A stretch of DNA of 64,000 nucleotides from Mantis religiosa (GCA_030765055.1 CM060950.1:14109806-14173805); one strand, 5' to 3'. Counted from the stretch's first letter, positions 42,814 through 52,434 are shown. Notes: a model not told the origin generated them from the sequence alone. Program-made: numbers and translations.

Positions 42814-42856
42814 TGAGCTGAAGGTGTGAAGAATTGTTTCACGAAATCATGATCCT
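42814..42856 (+). ncRNA. Hammerhead ribozyme motif, family VIII
   Basis: Stem I GAG/CTC; box 1 CTGAAGG (last A is G); stem II GTGAA/TTCAC; box 2 GAAA; stem III ATCATGAT (8 nt, fully self-complementary); predicted cleavage after C42853. Confidence 0.75.
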
Positions 42857-42939
42857 CATCAATTAATAACAAAACTTTCATTTGAGTTTGATTTATGAGT
42901 CACTATGTTTACACTCAAACTTCACTTACTTGTTGTATA

Positions 42940-42979
42940 ATTGAAACGTTTTCAAGATCATTCGATCTCATCCTCAGCT
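42940..42979 (-). ncRNA. Hammerhead-like motif, family VII
   Basis: CUGAGGA, stem II GAGAU/AUCUU with loop CGAAUG, GAAA, stem III AACGUU; left arm of the palindrome. Confidence 0.68.
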
Positions 42980-42997
42980 GTTTGGTGACTCCACCAA

Positions 42998-43037
42998 ACA
43001 GCTGAGGATGAGATCGAATGATCTTGAAAACGTTTCA
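42998..43037 (+). ncRNA. Hammerhead-like motif, family VII
   Basis: Exact inverse of 42940-42979; right arm of the palindrome. Confidence 0.68.
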
Positions 43038-43197
43038 ATTATACAACAAGTAAGTGAAGTTTGAGTGTAAACATAGTGACTCATAAATCAAACTCAAATA
43101 TGAAGAATACTTTACTGTTAATAATGCTTCTGCTTTTAATATTTAAAACTTTCATTATTTCTTATCAGATAAGTGTAAGAGTATTTCCAGCTGTATG

Positions 43198-43979
43198 CTA
43201 GGTGTCGTTGTCCTGCTGAAACATATAATTGTTCTCAAGACCTAGTTTCTCGGCACTAGCATGGAGATTTTCCTTTAAAATGTCCATACAGATTTTATGG
43301 TCCATAGTTCCATCAATAAAGTGCAGTCGACTCACACCTGAAGCGCTCATACATCCCCAGACCATCACAGAGCCACCTCCATGTTTTACTGCAGGCACTA
43401 GATGTTTGGGATGCAGCTCTGTATTTTTCTTGTGCCATACCATATGCCTTCCATGGACCCAAAAATATTGAACTTACTCTCATTGGAAAATATCACCCTA
43501 ATCCGGAGGTCTGTTTCTTTATTTCGGTGCTCTTTTGTGGAATTGAATTGCTTTATTTAATATTTTTTACTCACCCAGAACTTTTTCCGGGGTACTCAAC
43601 CATGATATCATGCTTCTTGAACATTGCGAATGGTGCTGGCCGAAACGTTTATACCACTTCGTCCCAGATCCGCAGCCAACTTCACAGCACTGTATTTTGA
43701 ATCCTGCGTTATTTCATGCAGGGTAACTCTTTTATCTTTCTCTGTCAACAGCTTTGGTCTTCCGGTTCTTGGCCTGTTTTGCACCATTTTTAAAACACCA
43801 AACCTGTCTATTATTGTCTGCACGGTGGAGCGAGGTCTGTCAACAAGTTGAGATATTTCTCCTAGCGATTTGCATTGATTATGGAGTTTAATAATCAATT
43901 TTCTTGTTTCTTTGCTGGTTTCCCTGTGCTTGCTCCCCATTTTGACATTCCTGTGTGTTTGTTTGCTGTTGACTGACAT
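43198..43979 (-). pseudogene. Tc1 transposase
   Basis: A DD34E-type cut-and-paste transposase. The N-terminal paired-like DNA-binding region is open from 43979 to 43608: KETRKLIIKLHNQCKSLGEI, STVQTIIDRFGVLKMVQNRP and GRPKLLTEKDKRVTLHEITQ. After frame breaks and a probable internal deletion near 43600, VIFSNESKFNIFGS appears (the first catalytic D of SDESKF is N), then VKHGGGSVMVWGCMSASGV and the second Asp in MFQQDNDT. The frame ends there, so the third acidic residue and C-terminus are missing. Two 5'-duplicated ORF starts lie at 44248 and 44517. Confidence 0.92.
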
Positions 43980-44639
43980 CTAACCCTGCTCTGTTTCTTA
44001 TCACTGCTATCCACAGGTAAGCTGCCAGGTGAATGTTAGCTTCTTATGCCCTTGAGCTTACATTCTGGAAGCACTACCGCAGGTGTACGATTACTTTTTG
44101 GAGGTCTGTCAACAAGTTGAGATATTTCTCCTAGCGATTTGCATTGATTATGGAGTTTAATAATCAATTTTCTTGTTTCTTTGCTGGTTTCCCTGTTCTT
44201 GCTCCCCATTTTGACATTCCTGTGTGTTTGTTTGCTGTTGACTGACATCTAACCCTGCTCTGTTTCTTATCACTGCTATCCACAGGTAAGCTGCCAGGTG
44301 AATGTTAGCTTCTTATGCCCTTGAGCTTACATTCTGGAAGCACTACCGCAGGTGTACGATTACTTTTTGGAGGTCTGTCAACAAGTTGAGATATTTCTCC
44401 TAGCGATTTGCATTGATTATGGAGTTTAATAATCAATTTTCTTGTTTCTTTGCTGGTTTCCCTGTGCTTGCTCCCCATTTTGACATTCCTGTGTGTTTGT
44501 TTGCTGTTGACTGACATCTAACCCTGCTCTGTTTCTTATCACTGCTATCCACAGGTAAGCTGCCAGGTGAATGTTAGCTTCTTATGCCCTTGAGCTTACA
44601 TTCTGGAAGCACTACCGCAGGTGTACGATTACTTTTTGT
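43833..44639 (-). repeat. Three tandem 269-bp units of Tc1 5' end
   Basis: AGGTCTGTCAACAAGTTGAG starts at 43833, 44102 and 44371. Each unit carries the transposase start codon region and upstream leader. Units 2 and 3 encode a truncated 70-residue frame. Units are almost identical. Confidence 0.95.
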
Positions 44640-44823
44640 GCATTTTATTTAACTTTTATGATTATACACATCGCATTGCAGTTCTGTTTGTGTACTTGTG
44701 CAAGTAAGTGTTTTGTATTGATGTCTTGTATGTGACATATTTCTTAAAACCCGTGCTTCTTGTTTGATGCACATTCTAATGCAAAACAATATAGGTGTAC
44801 AAACACTTTTTACACCCACTGTA

Positions 44824-45135
44824 AGTGAGAACGGTGTTAAGCATTAACTGCTCTTCTCATTTGTAACATCAAATTTTTGATAGAATAAGATGCCTTTTCT
44901 ATGTACTAGTTAATGATAGAGTAAAAGTATCTTGGAAATGGTAAGTACCCCCCAAAAATTTACTAGACAAAACTTATGAGTTGCGGTCTATCTCTTAAGT
45001 TTGAAAATGATAGTAACTTTCAGATTGAAGAGCACCTCACATGTTTTGTCACACAAATATTCTTAAACAGTTTAATAAAAATTATTAGAAGCATTTTTAA
45101 TAGATAACAAATACTGAAGACTATTCAGGTTTTAG
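44824..45135. other. No recognisable gene
   Basis: AT-rich flank of the Tc1 element. Confidence 0.35.
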
Positions 45136-45139
45136 TTAA

Positions 45140-45300
45140 TTGATGGAAATTAATCATTTCTTCACACTAGCCACATTTAAGCTAAGGTTTTTGATAGAGT
45201 CAACATGAAAAATTCAATGCCATGGCCAGGATTAGTACCAAGGATCTCCTGGTTTCTGTCCAGTCGCTTTTACTCATTGAGCTACCATGGCCAACTCTAT
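45140..45300 (-). repeat. tRNA-derived SINE, minus copy
   Basis: The reverse complement has GGCCATGGTAGCTCAATGAG, an anticodon-like stem and GGCATTGAATTTTTCATG. Same family as 24640-24840. Confidence 0.75.
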
Positions 45301-45467
45301 CAATTTTCAGGTTGTTTGTTATGGGGGGGAGGATTTTTTTGAAATTCTTGGTGATGTCCATTTACACAATTTGGTTACCACTTTCAGTATTTAACTAAGT
45401 TTTCATTACCTCTATGCAAGTATCAGTGGTAGCTTTGCACTCATGCCCAATGTAATAGTAAATACTA

Positions 45468-45945
45468 TGACTTTGCGGGTTTGTAAAATTAAAAGTCCAA
45501 TTTGCAGAAATTCAAACTGCTCTTTATTTCCGTAGAAAGACACTTGTACAGCTCTGCCAATAGCAAAATGATGTAACACACATGTGCGAAACCTTCAAGT
45601 CCGTCTGACACATGTGCACTCTGCACCGTTGATAACTCTCCAGTGGCTTCCTGCCAATACTAACTGAACTCGTCCAGTGCACTCACTTTTATACACTAAT
45701 TGCAGTTTGGGGAAGTTTCTCGACTATTCATGAAGCCTCACGGACTTTCACGACGGTGGCGGAACTGTCCCAACATTTCTCTGGCTCTTTCTCTCCCCAC
45801 CTCGTCTCTTCTCTCCACAAGCGCTAATGTGCGCATGAGCATAGGCATGGCTTTAATGCTATCCGTCTCTTTCTTTTCCTGCCAGCTGGCTTCCGCCCAT
45901 CGCAAAACGATCCCTCTCGACAATACTAATCCAAGACGGGTAACT
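45468..45945 (-). repeat. LTR-like repeat, minus orientation
   Basis: The plus strand starts TATGACTTTGCGGGTTTGTA, matching the 3' ends of the LTRs at 29563, 58710 and 61956. The minus strand has a TGTATAAAAGTGAG TATA box. The right end is set near GGGTAAC by analogy. No TSD was found. Confidence 0.55.
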
Positions 45946-46075
45946 TTCTACTTATGCCATTAGATGTTCAATTTCTTGTTTGAATACTGACACAGAAGCA
46001 GATGAATTTTCTGAAAGTTTTAACTGCTGGTTAATAACGGAAGAAAAGAAAATTCCTAGGAAATGAAGGACAAGC

Positions 46076-46825
46076 ATGGTATTGCCAATTTACAAGGGAA
46101 AGGGAGATAAAAATAACCCAACTAACTACAGAGGGATTAGTTTATTGTCTATTCTAGGGAAGATTTACACGGGAATTCTAGCAAATAGGTTGCAAAATTG
46201 GGTTGAGAAGGAGAATAAACTATCGGAGTTCCAAGCAGGTTTTAGACCGGGCAGGAGAACATCGGACATCTTTATTATTAAAACAATTGTACACAAATAT
46301 CTGAGCAATAAAAGGGGAAGGGTATATATGATATTTATTGATCTAGAAAAGGCATTTGATTCTATTAACAGAGATGCATTGTGGATAAAATTAAGCAGTA
46401 AGGGTATAAATCAGGCATTTATAGAAGTAATTAAAATGATATACCAAGAGAATGAGTTGTGTATAAAACTACCAGACAACAAAGTAACTAAATCTATATC
46501 GAGTAAGGCAGGAGTACGGCAGGGATGTAAACTTAGTCCAGTATTATTTAATCTTTATATTGATGGAATTTTAGAGGAGATATCAAGTTGTAGGGTACAT
46601 TCACCAGTTATTAATAATAAAGAAATACCGGGGCTACTGTTTGCAGATGACCTAGTAGTTGGGTCCATATCAAGTGGAGGGCTGAGAAGAGCAATCGAGG
46701 CAGCCAATTCTTATTGCAATAAATGGGGTTTGAAAGTGAAAAAAAACAAAACAAAGATTATGGTCTTCAAAAAAGGATACAGGTTGCATAAGATGAGAAA
46801 TGGGAGGTTAATAGAAGAGAAATAG
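46076..46825 (+). pseudogene. LINE reverse transcriptase, 249 codons open
   Basis: Reads VLPIYKGKGDKNNPTNYRGI, SEFQAGFRPGRRTSDIFIIK, motif A YMIFIDLEKAFDSINRDALW, motif B AGVRQGCKLSPVLFNLYIDG and motif C GLLFADDLVVGSISS, with all catalytic Asp residues present. The YRGISLLS and ADDLV forms differ from the CR1/Jockey-like RTs elsewhere in this window, so this is another LINE clade, which I do not name. The endonuclease and RT N-terminus are truncated; the first Met is internal. A one-base shift near 46800 separates it from 46849-47811. Confidence 0.92.
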
Positions 46826-46848
46826 AGGTAGTAAGGAGATTTAATTAT

Positions 46849-47811
46849 TTGGGTACAAGGTTGAGTTCAGATGGCAGCTGGAAAGAACAAAAAAAGATGT
46901 CTGTGGCAAAAGGTAAAATGGCCATGAGAGTGATAAGAATATGCTACAGTAAACTGCCAGATATAAATGTCAAATGGTTGGAGAGGATTTATACGGCAGT
47001 AGTAGAAAATAGAATGTTACATGGATCAGAGGTTTGGGGAATAGATGAGGCTTGGAGAGAGACTGATAGAGTGCATAGATCCTTTTGTAAATACATATTG
47101 GGATTACCAATAGCATCACCTAATGGGGCAGCACAATTAGAACTAGGCAGGCATTCTACTAAAATTAAAATCTTGTCAAGGGCAATGAAATATTTATACA
47201 GAATCACTAACTTGGAAGATGGCAATATAATTAAAGAATATTTTCATATTCAAAACAGAAGTAACTGGGGTGGGTCTTGGGCACATAACATGTATGACTT
47301 GTTGAAGCAGATAGGTATGGGTCATTCTTGGATAAATGCAGAGTATGGGTATAGAGGCTTCTGGAAAGAAGTTAAGCTAAGATTAGAAGATATTGACAGA
47401 CAAGACATTTTTGCCAATACAAGTGACAAAAGCTCACTGAGATTATATAGAGAAATAAAAACAACCTGGGGGAGGGAAGGATATATAGATACATGTAGTA
47501 AGTTAGGGCGAGAAGGTTTTGCTTGGGCGAGAACAGGAGTGAGAAACTTGAAAGGTATAGGTCAAGAGAGGGAGCTAGATAAATGTCCATTGTGTGGAGA
47601 AGAGAATGCAGATTTCCATTGTATATTAGATTGTAGTCAAACAAAGATATGGAGAGAGCAGGCTTGGCTACGTAAATGGGACAGTTTGGGGGGTGAAGTA
47701 GTAATTAGAAAAATGTTGACAGTAAAAGGAGAAAAGAACAGGAGAAATATAGGGAATTATTTAGGGAAAGTTAAAGAGAGATGGCTAAGAACAATTAAGA
47801 GAAAAATGTAG
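46849..47811 (+). pseudogene. LINE thumb and C-terminal domain, 320 codons open
   Basis: Continues the LINE protein: NYLGTRLSSDGSWKEQ (the thumb start, partly in the previous frame), RIYTAVVENRMLHGSEVWGI, RSFCKYILGLPIASPNGAAQ, RGFWKEVKLRLEDIDRQ and a C-terminal zinc knuckle CPLCGEENADFHCILDC (C-x2-C...H-x4-C). It ends in a basic KERWLRTIKRKM. Long uninterrupted coding suggests a relatively young copy. Confidence 0.9.
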
Positions 47812-48228
47812 AGTGGGATAGGTGAAATGGCAGAAAGTGTAAAAAGGAGCAGAGGGCCTCCAATACACAAAAACCTAGGGTTAGGTGTATGGGGACTGAA
47901 TTACTATTCAATGGTGGGCAACATGATAACATGATAGGATTTTCAGGATTTAGGAATATATGGCATGTTTCAGTATGGATTTTATAATTGTAATCTTGAT
48001 TTTGTATTTCCATTTGTTGATGGAAACTGCTGGTTTTCTGTACATAAGCTTCCCAGTTTGACCCCTATATGGGACTTGTGCAAGTAACATTAAATTTACT
48101 GACAGGTAAAAAGTAAAATGTAAAATTGTACATGGTGAAACAGTGGGGCAAGTGGCAGGCATATGTCTCAGGGAAGAATAATGCAAATCAAACACCACTG
48201 GTTCAGCTTTATATAGTTACCTCCCACA

Positions 48229-49585
48229 TATAGGTTGTATATAAATGAATATAGGGGTTTTAACTCTTTATAATATTTATTACATTCAACTTAGAGTTAT
48301 AAATGATATGTCAAATGAAAAAGCAACTCAAACAGTTTTACCAAGAACCTTATAAATGTTCAACGTGACTATCCTTTGTCAATACAGCACACATTAAGTC
48401 TGTAGCTGAGTTCTTCCCAAACGTTGATAAGTGTGTATTCAGTAATGGTAGCAACAACTGCTTCAATCCGGTTTCTTAATTCAGGGAGGTCAACTGTTAG
48501 CGGAGGCACGTACACATGATCCTTGATGAAGCCCCAAAGGTAAAAAACGCATGGCGTTAGGTCAGGAGAACTTGGAGGCCATGCATAGCAAGACCTGTCA
48601 TTGAGGCCCTTGCGGCCTATCCAGCGCTCGGGTACAGTGACATTCAACCAAACGCATATTTCGTTATGCCAGTGAGGTGACGCACCATCTTGCTGGAAAA
48701 TGAAGTTCTCTGGCTCATTTTCTTCCAACTGAAGGAAGAGCCATTGCTCTAGTGTATCAAGGTAAGAAGTGGCAGTTACAATAGGTTCACCAAAAAAGAA
48801 AGGCCCATAAACTTTTAGCCGGGATACGGCACAAAAAAGATTCACTTTAGGGGAATCTCGTTGCATTTGTACCATCTTGTGAGGATTCTCTGAGCCCCAG
48901 ATGCGCACATTATGAGTGTTAACATGCCCACTAAGAGGAAAGTTCCATTCACCATTGAAGACAACATGATCCATAAAATTGTCATCATCATGAAACAACA
49001 TGTCATTTGTGAAGTTGGCACGTAATCCGTTGTCTGTCGGATTTAGAGCCTGTAATAACTGTAAACGGTAAGGATGTAGCCATAAGCGTTTTCTTACAAC
49101 TTTCCAAACAGTAAACACAGGAACTTGTAATTCAACACTAGCCTTCCGGACTGATTTCTTTGGGCTACGAGTGAACAACTCTCTCACTTGTTCAACAGTT
49201 TCTTCACTTACTCTTGGTCGTCCGTTGCTCTTCCCTTTACAAAGGCAGCAGCATCTTCAAACTGATGATACCATCTACGAATGTTATTATCACTAGCAAG
49301 ATCACAACCAAACTTAATGCGGAACACACTTTGCACAGTAACTACAGATTTGATCTTTGCAAACTGCAAAACACAAAACGCTTTCTGTTTACTAGTCGCC
49401 ATCTTTGCTACTACCACTGTCCAGCGGATTGCAGCAGAAACACTGCACGCACCTGTGCACTGGTGCCAACAAACAAAACTGTTTGAATTACTTTTTCATT
49501 TGACATATCATTTATAACTGTAAGTTTAATGTAATAAATATTATAAAGAGTTAAAACCCTGATATTCATTTATAGACACCCTGTA
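48229..49585 (-). mobile_element. Mariner-type transposon, nearly complete
   Basis: Long terminal inverted repeats of about 110 bp (48229-48341 and 49475-49585) share GGGGTTTTAACTCTTTATAA and TCATATGTCAAATG-like sequence. The right end reads TACAGGGTGTCTATAAATG inward, bounded by TA on both sides. It encloses one transposase on the minus strand. Total 1357 bp. Confidence 0.9.
48369..49402 (-). pseudogene. Mariner-like transposase, one frameshift
   Basis: Start chosen at ATG 49400-49402 (MATSKQKAFCVLQFAKIKSV), then KFGCDLASDNNIRRWYHQFE, the N-terminal helix-turn-helix region common in insect copies. A single frameshift near 49235 separates it from the main frame (49187-48369): VVFNGEWNFPLSGHVNTHNV (the first catalytic D of DE is G), FIFQQDGASPHWHNEICVWL (second Asp), AWPPSSPDLTPCVFYLWGFI (third Asp, DxD type) and VYVPPLTVDLPELRNRIEAV. 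Otherwise full length; two lesions inactivate it. Confidence 0.92.
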
Positions 49586-49589
49586 TATA

Positions 49590-50006
49590 AAACTTGGCCT
49601 GATGAATTTTCTTAAGGCAGTCAACAAGCACGGTAGTGGATTTGTATATTTGCAAGTTAAGTTTCCACAGTTAACCTATACAAAACTGAAAGAAGGAATT
49701 TTTATTAGGCCTCAAATCCGAAAACTTGTGAAAAAGAAATGCTTGAGTGGAGGGAAACGTTACAAATGGTGGAATTAGCAGCTTGGCCAACATTTACAAG
49801 AACTGTAAATGGTTTTCTTGGAAACACAGAGAAAAAAACTACAAAACTTGGGTCTCAAATTTGTTGAAGTGCTACAAAGACATGGGTTGTGGAATGTCTT
49901 TGAAAATCCATTTCCTCCATTCACATTTAGACTTTTTTCCCAGAAAATCTGGGTGATGTTAGTGATGAACAAGGAATAGTTTCACCATGACATATCTGTC
50001 ATCGCA
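49590..50006 (+). pseudogene. Repetitive protein of unknown function, first part
   Basis: Frames read NFLKAVNKHGSGFVYLQVKF, TYTKLKEGIFIRPQIRKLVK and, after shifts, NLLKCYKDMGCGMSLKIHFL with HSHLDFFP. I recognise this as a recurrent uncharacterised protein found many times in arthropod genomes, probably carried by a transposon; no function is assigned. It is interrupted by a PLE (50015-51293) and resumes at 51302 (RYQGCKDPKMMEDYNWFL). Confidence 0.55.
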
Positions 50007-50065
50007 AAGAGGTAACTATGTGCTCAATTTCTTCTCGGACAGCACGCCAGGTGAAAAGACGATTA

Positions 50066-50110
50066 GAAATTGATGTTTCGGGAGTGTGCATCTCTCCCAT
50101 CATCAGGATA
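50066..50110 (-). ncRNA. Hammerhead-like motif, family V
   Basis: Box 1 CUGAUGA and box 2 GAAA both match consensus; stem II GGGAG/CUCCC with loop AGAUGCACA. Stem III (ACAU) is poorly paired here. Confidence 0.65.
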
Positions 50111-50239
50111 TTTATAAAATGTCATAACCACAAATGAAACAATGGATATAGCACAAATATAAACAAAGACAAAACACTATCAAAATTCGTATTACTGAAC
50201 AAAAGACTGTTTTCAGTAAATTAAATGCCAGGTCAGGAG

Positions 50240-50560
50240 ATGGCGTGAGTATAGAAAATTAATTGGGTCAAATTATTCTGGTAGAATAAACGGACATGAA
50301 CGGAGCATTCGTTTAATGCAACCTGAGAAGTCTGGGCTGGCAGAACATTGTTTTGATAACGGCCATAGAGCCAATGTTCAGGAGACGACCATCTTGGCAA
50401 TAGGCAACAGTTACTGAGAGCGGAGAATAAAGGAGGCTTTGGCCATTTCCTCTGAAAGGAGCACGCTTAATCGTGATGCTGGATTTCAGTTCAGCTCCTC
50501 TTGGAAACCGGCCTTAAAAATGGAAATCCATCGATTTAAGAAGCAAAGATTAATACAGCT
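50240..50560 (+). pseudogene. PLE GIY-YIG endonuclease C-terminal part
   Basis: Reads GHERSIRLMQPEKSGLAEHC, FDNGHRANVQETTILAIGNS, then after a stop ERRIKEALAISSERSTLNRD and GFQFSSSWKPALKMEI. The EKSGLAEH and NRDxGFQxSSxWKPAL patterns are typical of one PLE endonuclease lineage. The GIY-YIG motif itself is gone. Confidence 0.8.
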
Positions 50561-50664
50561 TGATAATCAAGTTAAGTAGTTACGTTTCTTTGACCCAATT
50601 AATTTTCTATACTCACGCCATCTCCTGACCTGTCATTTAATTGAGTGAAAACAGTCTTTTGTTC

Positions 50665-50665
<1 letters not shown>

Positions 50666-50700
<35 letters not shown>

Positions 50701-51038
50701 TCACCATGAGGTGTTTCAAGCTATCGTTGAAAGAAATTTTATTAAGTGATTCATATTATGATATAAGTGAATTTCTAGATACACTGTAGCTGGCCATATA
50801 ATTGTATATATTTGTGATGCATTTTAAATGCTGTGTAGTTGTAGAGCCATGCAACTATATATATTTATGAGTTCATGCTTAGATCTTATTAATTACACTT
50901 GATGCAACTTATTTTTTATTTTTATACTTATATTATTTGTATTGTTCTAAATATTTGTATTAATGTATCCAATGTCATTGTATTGACTTAACGGATGAAT
51001 AAAACCACCGCCGCCGCCGCCGCCGCCACCGCCGCCAC

Positions 51039-51077
<39 letters not shown>

Positions 51078-51094
51078 CGCCACCACCACCACCA
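50666..51094. repeat. LINE 3' end between (TAG)n and (CCG)n
   Basis: (TAG)n at 50666-50700, then KLSLKEILLSDSYYDISEFL (LINE C-terminus) at about 50720, a UTR with AATAAAACC at 50999, and (CCG/CCA)n at 51007-51094. Confidence 0.75.
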
Positions 51095-51170
51095 CTAATG
51101 CGAATTTTGATAGTGTTTTGTCTTTGTTTATAGTTGTGTTATATCCAGTGTTTCATTTGTGGTTATAAAT

Positions 51171-51211
51171 ATTCTGATGATGGGAGAGATGCACACTCCC
51201 AAAACGTTGAT
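51171..51211 (+). ncRNA. Hammerhead-like motif, family V
   Basis: Box 1 CTGATGA (consensus), stem II TGGGAG/CTCCCA with loop AGATGCACA, box 2 AAAA (G to A), stem III ACGT, stem I ATT/GAT. Confidence 0.68.
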
Positions 51212-51301
51212 TTCTAATCGTGTTTTCACCTGGCTTGCTGCCCGAGAAGAAATTGAGCATATTCGTTGCCAGGAAAACTTCAGGTCTTATTATAAGAGGT
51301 A

Positions 51302-51400
51302 CCAAGGTTGTAAGGACCCAAAGATGATGGAGGACTACAACTGGTTCCTTGTGAGATAAAGCAGAGAGGAGTAAAAAGTCAATCACAAGCTACCAAGAAC
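51302..51400 (+). pseudogene. Repetitive protein of unknown function, second part
   Basis: RYQGCKDPKMMEDYNWFLVR, a stop, then REE and a KVNHKLPRTF-like end. It directly continues 49590-50006 once the PLE and one TSD copy are removed. Confidence 0.55.
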
Positions 51401-51580
51401 TTTTAAGCATAGTTACAGGTATGTCCCTTCAATATATAGTTCAAATATTATTGCAACATGTAAAATAACATTTAGAATTAATCTTAATTCACCATGATTC
51501 ACTATACCATAATGATATCACAATAATAAATGTAACATAATATCTTATCTGAAACCTCATAGGTGAGAACCTAAATGTCT

Positions 51581-51830
51581 TTATATCTTTTTAACCTGAC
51601 TTGATAGGATATTTGTGTGATAGTTTCCAAAATCAACACATCTATTTCCTTGAGAATCACCTATTTTTATCCCAAAGGTATGAAAAAAGTTTGTTTTCTT
51701 TTGTTTTTCACTGAGTAGTGTTGTTATTAAACATGATTTGTTATTGGTAGGCCAGGCTTGTAGGCCATGGTCTAGTGGAAAATCTTCTTCCAGACGTTTC
51801 ATCAACAATCGACCAAACTGATCCAAAAGC
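51581..51830 (-). repeat. PLE family IX partial terminal repeat, inverted
   Basis: The reverse complement contains GAAACGTCTGGAAGAAGATT and CCATGGCCTACAAGCC, as at 52615 and 55320, but the hammerhead box 1 is lost. It faces the plus-strand PLE at 51846, another head-to-head arrangement. Confidence 0.65.
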
Positions 51831-51845
51831 ATAGAAGTCTAAAGC

Positions 51846-52434
51846 TTTTTTGCCTTACATCAGAGGTGTCACTGACTGCATTGAAAAAATCCTCAAACAC
51901 AACATTCACGTCATCTACAAACCCACACAACAAATACGAAACTAACTACACTCATATATGAACCGAAAAGAACCTCTCTCCTCTGCAGGTGTTTACACGA
52001 TTCCATGCTCGTGTGGCTCTGTATATGTAGGGACAACTCAGCACATGATAAACATGCACATTACGCAACATAAGACATGCTGCCGTCTCGGACAAACAGA
52101 AAAATCTGCGGTCGCGGAGCACGCATTACATGTTCCAAGAGAACACATCATACATAACGCTGATTCAACCGTTTTGTCCTCCGATGTCCACTACTTTGTT
52201 CATTTAAGCCGGGAAGCCATAAAAATTTATAAACATAAAAATAACTTCAACAGGAAAGAAGAAACCAAGGGGTTAACTAAAGCTTTGTATCCAGCTTTAA
52301 GGAACACATGTACGAAACCCGACAGGACACAAACCCAGGTTCGTACGTCACCAACAGCAGTAGTTACAATAAACAACCACTCATTGGCACCAACCACATT
52401 TGATAAGAGCAGCCCCCCCCCCCCCCCCCCATAG
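51846..52434 (+). pseudogene. PLE RT end and GIY-YIG endonuclease, family IX
   Basis: Starts with the conserved RT C-terminus AFLPYIRGVTDCIEKILKHN and VIYKPTQQI, then a TAA at about 51938, and a full GIY-YIG domain open from 51958: SSAGVYTIPCSCGSVYVGTT (both GIY- and YIG-like halves, as GVY and YVG, with the CSC pair), TEKSAVAEHALHVPREH and NFNRKEETKGLTKALYPALR. The usual Arg-rich R-KEH helix reads MHITQH. A poly-C tract at 52413-52430 disrupts the end. Confidence 0.88.
52413..52430. repeat. Poly-C tract
   Basis: About 18 C residues inside the PLE; the sister copy near 55125 has only CCCCCTCC. Confidence 0.92.

Larger units (their letters stand above)
42881..43144. mobile_element. 264-bp fold-back mini-PLE with perfect palindrome
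   Basis: Flanked by AAAACTTTCAT at 42870-42880 and 43145-43155 (11-bp TSD). It is built of two identical inverted arms of about 106 bp (42881-42986 and 42991-43096) around ACTC, then a 47-nt tail (43098-43144). Each arm is the family VII terminal repeat with a hammerhead. No mismatch between arms was seen, so it is recent or recently corrected. No coding capacity. Confidence 0.9.
42706..43175. mobile_element. Fold-back PLE family VIII, split by another fold-back
   Basis: Inverted arms CACTTATCTGATAA...TTATCAGATAAGTG enclose head-to-head hammerheads around a 19-nt loop near 42801. The right arm is interrupted by the mini-element 42881-43144, whose TSD AAAACTTTCAT is part of this arm. Without that insert the unit is about 195 bp. 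No coding sequence. Confidence 0.8.
43198..44823 (-). mobile_element. Tc1 transposon, left end truncated
   Basis: The minus-strand element begins at the right with TA then CAGTGGGTGTAAAAAGTGTT (44802-44823), a Tc1-type terminal repeat. Its 5' region is a triplicated 269-bp unit (43833-44639), followed by the transposase. It stops at 43198 inside the catalytic domain, next to PLE sequence, so the other end is lost. Confidence 0.85.
46000..48225 (+). mobile_element. 5'-truncated LINE, well preserved
   Basis: Begins within RT and runs through a zinc knuckle to TAG at 47809-47811, then about 400 bp of 3' UTR up to the mariner element at 48229. One frameshift separates the two open frames. Related to the fragment at 36610-37620. 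Confidence 0.85.
50015..51293. mobile_element. PLE family V between 8-bp TSDs
   Basis: Flanked by AAGAGGTA (50007-50014, 51294-51301). Outer inverted repeats (TGCTCAATTTCTTCTCGG and inverse) each lead into a hammerhead, and a tail ends TTCAGGTCTTATTAT. The inside has a GIY-YIG C-terminus (50240-50560), a LINE 3' end (about 50700-51003) and two microsatellites. Same family as 14420-16024. Confidence 0.82.

Noticed and set aside
43198..44640. CRISPR-like array (regular repeats)
   Set aside because: The units are 269 bp, contiguous with no spacers, and contain a Tc1 transposase start.
49595..49620. Hammerhead box CTGATGA near 49600
   Set aside because: No stem II or GAAA box follows at the right distance.
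51007..51094. Collagen-like or poly-Ala/Gly coding from (CCG)n
   Set aside because: It is a simple repeat after a LINE polyadenylation-like signal.
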